From the NCBI RefSeq assembly GCF_013375155.1, contig NZ_JABXOF010000002.1:558001-622000 (forward strand): a stretch of DNA of 64,000 bases, read 5' to 3'. The number at the start of each line of letters is the position of its first letter. Within the stretch, counting starts at the first letter, position 1. This DNA comes from Serratia ureilytica. Lineage in GTDB: Bacteria; Pseudomonadota; Gammaproteobacteria; Enterobacterales; Enterobacteriaceae. Positions 57,872 to 64,000 of this stretch are shown here, in pieces. The position numbers and the translations under genes were made by a program. The notes below the pieces were generated by a model. That model was not told where the DNA came from and ran no database searches. It was given only the letters and a program-made list of their open reading frames with translations.

Positions 57872-58863
57872 GTAAAGAATTTGCCTTGCGGCCGGCGCTG
57901 CCCTGGCGCCAACAGCTGTTTGATTTCCTCTACAAGTGGGGCATGCTGCTGACCGTCGCGGCGCTGGTCGCCCTGTTTGGCCTGGCGTCGGACAACTTTC
58001 TCGATGCCAACAACATCATCAATATCCTGCGCTCGATCGCCATCGTGACGGTGATCGCCATCGGCGTCTCTATCTCGCTGTCGGTCGGCGGTTTCGATCT
58101 GTCGGTCGGCTCGACCGCCTCACTGGCCAACGCGCTGGTGATTTCACTGTTCGTCTGGCACGGGTTCGGCACCGCCGGCGCCATGGTGGTGACGCTGTTG
58201 CTGTGCACGCTGGTCGGCCTGTTCAACGCCCTGCTGATCGTGGTGTTCAGAATTCCCGATATGCTGGCGACGCTGGCCAGCCTGTTCGTGATCCAGGGCG
58301 TGGCGATGACCTACAGCTACGGCGGCTCCATCACCCAAAACATGGTGCTGCCGAATGGCGACATGGCGGAAGGCCTGATCCCGGAGGTGTTTTCCGTCCT
58401 CGGCCAGGTGCCGGTGATCGTGCTGATCATGCTGGCGGTCACCGTGGCGGTACAGCTGTTCCTGTCGTTCACCAAGCACGGCCGCCGCATGTACGCCATC
58501 GGCGGCAACCCCGAGGCGGCGCGCCTGTCGGGCATTCGCACCGTGCGTTACAAGGTTGCCGCTTACGTCATTTCTTCCTGGCTGGCGGCGCTTGGCGGCA
58601 TCCTGCTGGCGTCACGTATCGGCTCTTCGCAGGTCAACGCCGGCGGCGGCTATCTGATGGATGCGGTGGCGGCGGCCTACATCGGCTTCTCGCTGGCCGG
58701 CTCCGGCAAACCCAATGCGCTCGGCACCCTGATCGGCGCGGTGATCCTCGGCGTGCTGCAAAACGGCCTGGTGATGCTGTCGGTGCCCTACTACGCCATG
58801 GACATTATCAAAGGCCTGGTGTTGGCGCTGGCGCTGGCCATCACCTATATCCAGAAACGCTGA
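57868..58863 (+). CDS. CUT2 sugar ABC transporter permease
   Basis: A 331-residue RbsC-type permease with about 8-10 membrane helices and the family motif VGGFDLSVGSTASLANAL near residue 75. GTG 57868 overlaps the ATPase stop (GTGA) and GGAGG lies ten bases upstream; the open frame further up runs inside the ATPase gene and is rejected. Works with the preceding ATPase; a periplasmic binding protein must come from elsewhere in the genome. Confidence 0.92.
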   Translation: MSKEFALRPALPWRQQLFDFLYKWGMLLTVAALVALFGLASDNFLDANNIINILRSIAIVTVIAIGVSISLSVGGFDLSVGSTASLANALVISLFVWHGFGTAGAMVVTLLLCTLVGLFNALLIVVFRIPDMLATLASLFVIQGVAMTYSYGGSITQNMVLPNGDMAEGLIPEVFSVLGQVPVIVLIMLAVTVAVQLFLSFTKHGRRMYAIGGNPEAARLSGIRTVRYKVAAYVISSWLAALGGILLASRIGSSQVNAGGGYLMDAVAAAYIGFSLAGSGKPNALGTLIGAVILGVLQNGLVMLSVPYYAMDIIKGLVLALALAITYIQKR

Positions 58864-58945
58864 TCCTCCCCGGCGCACATCCGCTGCGCCGCTTTTCCCT
58901 TTAATTCATCCGGTTACTCTTTCCCGCCAGAATAACAAGCATACA

Positions 58946-58964
58946 AATGATATGAATTATCATT
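58946..58964. promoter_or_regulatory. Fur box upstream of the siderophore receptor
   Basis: A perfect AATGATA-N5-TATCATT palindrome, close to the 19-bp Fur consensus, 144 bp before the receptor start. Iron repression of the receptor and the binding-protein gene is expected. Confidence 0.85.
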
Positions 58965-59107
58965 AGCGTTTACATTCAGTAAAAAATCCTTACAATGGCC
59001 TCACGCAACGCTGACGAAGCGACGGATTTCTCAGCGAACGATGAATTATTTCATTAGAAATTCAATTGGTTAATTACTTTCACTTCAATCCAGGAAAGGT
59101 TTACCTC

Positions 59108-61096
59108 ATGGAAACGCCACGTTACAGCAAGCTCGCCGCTCTGGTGATCGCCTCACTCAGCGCCACCGCCGCACTGGCCGCGCCGCAGGACGACACCCAA
59201 GACACCATGGTCGTCACCGCCTCCGGCTTCCAGCAAAAAATTCAGGACTCCGCCGCTTCCATCTCAGTGATCCCGCGCCAGCAAATTGAAGATAAAGCCT
59301 ATCGCGATGTGACCGATGCGCTGAAAGACGTGCCGGGCGTGGTCGTCACCGGCGGCGCCAGCAGCAGCGACATCAGCATCCGCGGCATGTCCTCCAAGTA
59401 CACGCTGATTCTGGTGGACGGCAAGCGCGTCGACACCCGCGGCACCCGGCCGAACAGCGATAACGCCGGCATCGAACAGGGCTGGCTGCCGCCGATGGAA
59501 GCCATCGAACGTATCGAAGTGGTGCGCGGGCCGATGTCTTCGCTGTACGGTTCCGACGCCATGGGCGGCGTGATCAACGTCATCACCCGCAAGACTTCCC
59601 GCACCGAGTGGAAAGGCTCGCTGCACGGCGACGCCACCCTTCAGGAAAACCGCGATTCCGGCGATCTGTTCCAGACCAACGCCTACGCCTCCGGCCCACT
59701 GATTGAAGGCCTGCTCGGCGTGCGGGTCAACGGCCTGCTGTCGCGCCGCGCCGAAGATAAAATCGCCAACGGTTACAACGAACAGCGCATGCGCAGCGGC
59801 ACCGCGGTGTTCACTCTGACGCCGGACGAGAAAAACGAATTCGACTTCGAAATCGGCCGCTCGCTGCAGGATCGCAACAGCACGCCGGGCAAATCGGTGG
59901 TGGCGGAGCGCTGCAGCAAAGGCAAGTGCAAACCTACCTCTCGCAGCGAAAATCTCTACACCCGCACCAACTACGCGCTGACCCACAACGGTTATTACGA
60001 CTTCGGTAACTCCACCAGCTACGTTCAGCGGGAAGAGACCAATAACCCGGGCCGCAAGATGAAGATGTACAACACCATCTTCAACACCCAGAACCAGTTC
60101 GAGCTGGGTGCCCACATGCTGAACCTCGGCGGCCAATACCGCTATGAGAAACTGGGCGACAGCGGCAACCAGCTGAGCTCGGCGCAAGACGTCAACCAGC
60201 TGACGCGCTGGAGCTGGGCGCTGTTCGCCGAGGACGAATGGGCGCTGACCAACGACTTCAGCCTGACCAGCGGCATCCGTATGGATCGCGATCAGAACTT
60301 TGGCAGCCACTGGTCGCCGCGCATGTACGGCGTCTGGCACCTGACCGAACAGTGGACGATGAAAGGCGGCGTCTCCGCCGGCTATCGTTCGCCGGATCTG
60401 CGCCAATCCTCCGCCAGCTGGGGCCAGGTCACCGGCGGCGGCGTGCGTAACGGCATCATCGTCGGCAACCCGGATCTGCAGCCGGAGAAGAGCCTGAGCG
60501 AAGAGATCGGCCTGATGTGGGACAGCCTGGAAGGCGTCAATGCCGGGGTGACCGTCTTCAACACCGACTTCAAGAACAAGATCACCGAAGTGCGCCGCTG
60601 CGAAGACACGCCGGACTGTAAGATCGGCAATGACGTCTACGACTTTATCAGCGATCGCGTCAACGTCGACAAAGCCAATATGCGCGGCGTAGAGGCCACC
60701 TTCGGCTGGCAGATCAATAAAGACTGGAAGTGGAACGCCAACTACACCTACACCGCTTCCGAGCAGAAAAGCGGCGAGTTCCAGGGCAAGGCGCTGAACC
60801 AGATGCCTAAGCACATGATCAACACCGTGCTGGATTGGCAGGCTACGCAAGACCTCAGCCTGTGGTCGCGCGTTAACTTCCGCAGCCGCACCTCAGACTA
60901 CCTGAGCCGCACGTCGATGGAGACCAGCACCCCGTCCTATACCTTCGTCGATGCGGGCCTGAGCTACCAGGCGGCGAAAAACCTGCAGCTGACCGGCGGG
61001 GTCTACAACATTCTCGACAAGACCGTGGATTACGATCACTACCGCACCACGCTGGACGGCCGCCGTTACACCGTCGGCATGACCTACAACTTCTGA
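59108..61096 (+). CDS. TonB-dependent catecholate siderophore receptor (CirA-like)
   Basis: Outer-membrane receptor of 662 residues. Signal peptide ends ALAAPQ; a TonB box DTMVVTAS is at about residues 30-37; the plug domain has DVPGVVVTGG, SIRGMSSKYTLILVDGKRV and IERIEVVRGPMSSLYGSDAMGGVINVIT, all near-identical to E. coli CirA. The barrel ends in the aromatic TVGMTYNF. It imports iron-catecholates and, in related proteins, colicins. ATG 59108 is the signal-peptide start with AGGAAAGG upstream; a longer frame from 59066 is rejected. Followed by the siderophore-binding lipoprotein, both under the Fur box. Confidence 0.92.
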   Translation: METPRYSKLAALVIASLSATAALAAPQDDTQDTMVVTASGFQQKIQDSAASISVIPRQQIEDKAYRDVTDALKDVPGVVVTGGASSSDISIRGMSSKYTLILVDGKRVDTRGTRPNSDNAGIEQGWLPPMEAIERIEVVRGPMSSLYGSDAMGGVINVITRKTSRTEWKGSLHGDATLQENRDSGDLFQTNAYASGPLIEGLLGVRVNGLLSRRAEDKIANGYNEQRMRSGTAVFTLTPDEKNEFDFEIGRSLQDRNSTPGKSVVAERCSKGKCKPTSRSENLYTRTNYALTHNGYYDFGNSTSYVQREETNNPGRKMKMYNTIFNTQNQFELGAHMLNLGGQYRYEKLGDSGNQLSSAQDVNQLTRWSWALFAEDEWALTNDFSLTSGIRMDRDQNFGSHWSPRMYGVWHLTEQWTMKGGVSAGYRSPDLRQSSASWGQVTGGGVRNGIIVGNPDLQPEKSLSEEIGLMWDSLEGVNAGVTVFNTDFKNKITEVRRCEDTPDCKIGNDVYDFISDRVNVDKANMRGVEATFGWQINKDWKWNANYTYTASEQKSGEFQGKALNQMPKHMINTVLDWQATQDLSLWSRVNFRSRTSDYLSRTSMETSTPSYTFVDAGLSYQAAKNLQLTGGVYNILDKTVDYDHYRTTLDGRRYTVGMTYNF

Positions 61097-61103
61097 TGCC
61101 CCC

Positions 61104-61126
61104 GGGCGCGCGCTGCGCGCCCTTTT
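61104..61126 (+). terminator. hairpin after the receptor gene
   Basis: GGGCGCGC, 3-nt loop, GCGCGCCC, then TTTT. It lies between receptor and binding-protein genes and could act as a partial terminator that sets their ratio. Confidence 0.7.
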
Positions 61127-61151
61127 CATTCCATCACCGAGAGGAAGCTCC

Positions 61152-62099
61152 ATGAGATTACGCCGCTCCCCCCTGATGATCGCCCTGCTGGCCGCGATGG
61201 CGCTGGCGGGTTGCCACAGCAAAACCGACGCGCCGGCGGCCTCGGCCACCGTCAACGTCCAGCACCTGAACGGCAGCACCGAGGTGAAGAAGCACCCGCA
61301 GCGCATCGTGGTGCTGGATTACGCCTCGCTGGAAACGCTGCAGCTGCTGGGCGTCGAGCCGCTGGCGCTGCCCGGCAACCGCAAGAACTTGCCGGATAAC
61401 CTGAAGCGCTATCAGGATGACAAATACCTCAATGCCGGCACCCTATTCGAACCGGATATGGCCGTGCTGCGCGCCGCCAAACCGGATCTGATCCTGATCG
61501 CCGGCCGGGCGTCCAAAGCCTATGACGAGCTGAACACGCTGGCACCGACGTTGAACATGTCCGTCGATCAGCAGGATCAGTTGGGCAGCCTGAAACAGCG
61601 CACCCGCCAGTTGGGCGAGCTGTTCGATAAACCGCAACAGGCGCAGGCGGCGATCGATAAGCTGGATGCGCAGATCGCGGCGGTCAAACCGCAGGCCGCC
61701 CAGGCCGGACGCGGGCTGGTGGTGCTGTTCTCCGGCGGCAAGATCAGCGCTTACGCCCCCAAGAGCCGTTTCAGCTTCGTCTATGACGCTCTCGGCTTCT
61801 CGTCCGCGCTGCAGTCCGATGAAAAAGACGTGCGCGGCAATAAGCTGACGCCTGAGCAGGTCGCCAAACTGAACCCGGACTGGCTGTTCGTCATCGACAG
61901 AGATGCCGCGACCGGTCGGCCGAACGCGGTGGCGCCGCAGAAAATCCTCACCGGCACCGCGCTGAAGAAAACCACGGCGGTGAAAAAAGGCCAGGTGGTT
62001 TACCTGCCGGCGGCCGAGGTCTATCTGTCCGGCGGCATCGTCACCGCCCAGCACGTCGTCGAACGCGTGAGCGAAGCACTGAACCGCGCTGCGCGATAA
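61152..62099 (+). CDS. siderophore-binding lipoprotein (FatB/CeuE/YclQ family)
   Basis: Periplasmic siderophore-binding protein of 315 residues anchored as a lipoprotein: the signal ends MALAGC with the modified cysteine at residue 21. The type III binding-protein fold shows PQRIVVLDYASLETLQLLGVEPLALPGN, PDLILIAGRASKAYDELNTLAPTLN, SRFSFVYDALGF and the late VYLSGGIVTAQ signature shared by FatB, CeuE and VctP-like proteins for catecholates. GAGAGGAAG lies upstream of ATG 61152. Partner ATPase and permease are convergent on the far side of the 62.1-62.8 kb element. Confidence 0.88.
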   Translation: MRLRRSPLMIALLAAMALAGCHSKTDAPAASATVNVQHLNGSTEVKKHPQRIVVLDYASLETLQLLGVEPLALPGNRKNLPDNLKRYQDDKYLNAGTLFEPDMAVLRAAKPDLILIAGRASKAYDELNTLAPTLNMSVDQQDQLGSLKQRTRQLGELFDKPQQAQAAIDKLDAQIAAVKPQAAQAGRGLVVLFSGGKISAYAPKSRFSFVYDALGFSSALQSDEKDVRGNKLTPEQVAKLNPDWLFVIDRDAATGRPNAVAPQKILTGTALKKTTAVKKGQVVYLPAAEVYLSGGIVTAQHVVERVSEALNRAAR

Positions 62100-62832
62100 A
62101 AAAAGCCCGGCGATGCCGTAATGCGTGTCAGTTAGCGTTTTTTTGAAGTACTCGTGACGCTTTCGGTCGATAAATGAGAGGTGCATCATGAGACTCCCGC
62201 ACCTCGACCGAGCCAGGGGCCGAAGGCGCGGCCCCTGGCAACCCGCGCCTTTGCCCTGTCAGACGGTTGGCTTTGCCAACTTCCCTCCCTCCGCCATAGC
62301 GCATTGAGGCCGGTTGCGACAGGCGTCCCTGCCTGTCTCACCTGAAACCGCCGTCCATGGCGGTTTCGCCTAATGCGCTATGCCTGCGTTCGGCGTCTTC
62401 AAGGGCGCCCAACACCGCGCTCATCTCCAACTTCTCTACCACAACCTCATCAGCGGCAGATTTCCCAGTAGCTGCCAGCTCAGGTGTTGACCTTGAGCGC
62501 GCATCACTGGCTGCCGAGCAAGACGGCGTTGTCAGGGGCAACCGGCCAGGGAAGGCCGGTTGAGGCGAGACTAACAGGGACGTTTGTCGCAGCCGACCCG
62601 CCCGACAACGCAGACACGGCGAGGGTATCCGCGTAGCGGACAGACGGTGTTAAGCGAAGGCGCAGGTGGAGGGGCCGCGCCTTCGGCCCCTCCAATTGCC
62701 GTTCGCTACGGCATCAGAGAAATGAGAGATTTTTACGGCAATTCAGGCTGCACGAAACACACAAAGATGGGATAAAAAAATGCCAGTCAGGCTTAACTGA
62801 CCGGCATTACCGGCGATGCCGGGCTTTTTCCT
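62100..62832. repeat. hairpin-rich intergenic element with inverted-repeat ends
   Basis: A 0.73-kb non-coding block between convergent siderophore genes. Its ends are imperfect inverted copies of about 40 bp (62100-62136 and 62782-62828), each centred on GCCCGGC-like and GTCAGTTA-like segments. Inside are many perfect stems: 62212-62222/62229-62239 (11 bp), 62266-62271/62275-62280, 62318-62324/62331-62337, 62344-62352/62359-62367 (9 bp), an outer 14-bp stem 62295-62309/62369-62382 enclosing the last two as a three-way junction, 62539-62547/62554-62562 (9 bp), 62668-62677/62684-62693 (10 bp) and 62694-62702/62735-62743 (9 bp). The 11- and 10-bp hairpins share an identical 22-base core in opposite orientation. 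No convincing gene. Likely a mobile or structured-RNA element. Confidence 0.6.
62811..62829 (+). terminator. rho-independent terminator at the right end of the element
   Basis: CCGGC, GAT loop, GCCGG then GCTTTTT. A related stem in inverted orientation, with the A-run on the other side, lies at 62100-62119. Confidence 0.7.
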
Positions 62833-62835
62833 GGA

Positions 62836-63624
62836 TTATATCGTCGGCTGGTTCACCAGACCGTCTATCAGCACCTGCGGCGTGCCCTGCGAGCAACGCT
62901 CGATGCGCCCGCGCACGCCATAGACCCGCGCCAGGCTCTGCGGCGTAATCACCTGATCCGGCGCGCCGTCGGCGATCAGATCGCCATCCTGCAGCATCAG
63001 CACGTGGTCGCCGTGACGCAGCGCAATGTTGATGTCATGCACCACCACCACCGTCACGATATCGCGCTTGCGGGTTTCGCGGCGCACCAAATCCATCACG
63101 TGGAACTGGTAGTTGAGATCGAGCGCGCTCAGCGGCTCATCCAGCAGCAGCAGCGACGGCTGACGGATCAGCGACTGCGCCAACCCCACCAGCTGTTTCT
63201 GGCCGCCGGACAGCTGATCGAGATAACTCAGCGCCAGGTGGGCGATGCCCAGCTGTTCCAGCAAAGCCATCACTTCCGCTTCGCTGCCGGCGTTGCTGCG
63301 GCCGCCCGAGGCGCGCTGCGCCACGATGATCGACTCCAGCACGTGCAGATGCACCCCGGCGGGCAGCGACTGCGGCAGGTACACCACTTTCTCCGCCCGA
63401 CGGGCGAACGGCATCTGCATCAAATCGCCGTCGTCCAGCCACAGCTTGCCCTGCGCCGGGTTCAGCCCGGCCAGCGAGCGCAGCAATGTCGATTTGCCGC
63501 TGCCGTTCGGCCCCAGCAACACGGTGATTTGCCCGCGCGGCAGCATCGGCACCGAGAGATTGTCGATCACCTGGCGTTTCGGGTAACCCGCCGAGAAGTT
63601 TTCTATCCGTAAACCCTGGCTCAT
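62836..63624 (-). CDS. siderophore ABC transporter ATP-binding protein (FepC-like)
   Basis: A 262-residue ABC ATPase of the iron-siderophore class. Walker A GPNGSGKST at about residues 38-46, Q-loop VVYLPQSLP, signature LSGGQKQLV near 142, Walker B LLLLDEPLSALD, and the switch histidine in VVVVHDINIALRHGD. ATG 63624 overlaps the permease stop as ATGA. It should energise uptake of the siderophore bound by the lipoprotein at 61152. The gene order permease-ATPase is leftward; the binding protein is convergent. Confidence 0.92.
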   Translation of the reverse strand: MSQGLRIENFSAGYPKRQVIDNLSVPMLPRGQITVLLGPNGSGKSTLLRSLAGLNPAQGKLWLDDGDLMQMPFARRAEKVVYLPQSLPAGVHLHVLESIIVAQRASGGRSNAGSEAEVMALLEQLGIAHLALSYLDQLSGGQKQLVGLAQSLIRQPSLLLLDEPLSALDLNYQFHVMDLVRRETRKRDIVTVVVVHDINIALRHGDHVLMLQDGDLIADGAPDQVITPQSLARVYGVRGRIERCSQGTPQVLIDGLVNQPTI

Positions 63625-64000
63625 ACGTTCCCCCGGTGGCGCAGAATAATGCTCAGGAAGAACGGCACCCCGACCAACGACGTCACGATCCCCACCGGGA
63701 TGATTACCCCAGGCACCAGGTTTTTCGACGCCACCGAGGCCATCGACAGCACCAGCGCGCCAATCAGCGCACTGGCCGGCAGGTAGAAACGGTGATCTTC
63801 GCCGAAGATCATGCGGGCGATGTGCGGCGCCACCAGACCGATAAAGCCGATCGGCCCGACGAAAGCCACCGCCAGCGCCGAGAGCATGCTGATGCGCAGC
63901 AGCGTGGTCAAACGCAGCCGACGCACGTCGATGCCGAAGCTCACCGCCCGGTCTTCACCCAGACGCAGCGCGGTCAGTTTCCACGAGCTCATCATCGACA
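63621..64000 (-). CDS. siderophore ABC transporter permease (FecCD family), N-terminus outside window
   Basis: The C-terminal 126 codons of a FecCD-family permease. Visible features are the AVSFGIDVRRLRLTTLLRISMLSALAVAFVGPIGFIGLVAPHIARMIFGEDHRFYLPASALIGALVL block, which includes the family's conserved coupling loop (GLVAPHIAR), and two more membrane helices before the stop at 63621. The rest lies beyond 64000. Coupled to the ATPase gene by a 4-bp overlap. Confidence 0.92.
   Translation of the reverse strand, partial: SMMSSWKLTALRLGEDRAVSFGIDVRRLRLTTLLRISMLSALAVAFVGPIGFIGLVAPHIARMIFGEDHRFYLPASALIGALVLSMASVASKNLVPGVIIPVGIVTSLVGVPFFLSIILRHRGNV

Noticed and set aside
59264-60850. Minus-strand 528-codon frame opposite the TonB receptor
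   Set aside because: Shadow of a well-supported receptor gene; composition typical of reverse-complement reading.
62338-62541. 67-codon minus-strand frame inside the hairpin element
   Set aside because: TTG start, no ribosome site, and it runs straight through the strong palindromes, which are the more conserved-looking feature.
62504-62695. 63-codon minus-strand frame inside the hairpin element
   Set aside because: Overlaps the 10-bp hairpin at 62668 and has no ribosome site; may be a fragment of a decayed gene but cannot be supported.

Overview
The window looks like chromosomal DNA of a Serratia species, most likely close to Serratia marcescens. The flanks are GC-rich and carry an enterobacterial neighbourhood (yeeX-yeeA, sbcB, plaP, puuA/puuR) plus a probable erythritol/threitol operon, and erythritol use is a classical Serratia trait. 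The species is an inference; no rRNA or tRNA gene is present to confirm it.

Layout. 1-4.4 kb: leftward operon of a four-carbon polyol dehydrogenase and a CUT2 sugar ABC transporter, preceded by two near-identical inverted operator-like sites. 4.6-9.8 kb: yeeX, yeeA, a signal-less AmiD-type amidase divergent from a LexA-like repressor, an SDR reductase, a small membrane protein and a HolE-like theta subunit. 9.9-50.5 kb: a complete lambda-like siphophage prophage of about 40.5 kb inserted in the 5' end of sbcB (exonuclease I); a 15-bp core repeat marks both ends and the phage supplies a new start codon for sbcB. 50.4-58.9 kb: sbcB, the putrescine importer plaP, gamma-glutamylputrescine synthetase puuA, its repressor puuR, and a second CUT2 ABC pair without a binding protein. 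58.9-64 kb: a Fur-box-preceded catecholate-type TonB receptor, a siderophore-binding lipoprotein, a strange hairpin-packed 0.7-kb element, and the cognate ATPase and permease (cut by the window end).

Prophage. The immunity switch is at 42.7-43.9 kb: a CI-type repressor (rightward), a Cro (leftward), three TATAC-N5-GTATA operators between them and two more at a rightward PL promoter. Leftward from PR run cro, a YmfL-like regulator, helicase, primase, NinG and a DUF1133 protein in the late-regulator position. Next come a probable Panacea-type toxin-antitoxin pair, holin, GH19 endolysin, nested Rz/Rz1, an Acb2/Tad1-like anti-defence gene, HNH, terminases, HK97-type head genes, and a lambda-type tail (tube with a frameshifted Ig domain, G/GT chaperone, tape measure, M, L, K, I, J, fibres). 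Rightward from PL run small genes, a ParB-like protein, a PAPS-reductase-like protein, an exonuclease, an AlpA-like gene and, convergent, the integrase. Several accessory genes lie on the strand opposite to their operon. A DinI-like gene with a LexA box sits just inside the left end.

Start codons were often moved inward from the longest open frame on the strength of Shine-Dalgarno spacing and family length; this is stated per gene. All functions rest on reading the translated sequences, without database searches.
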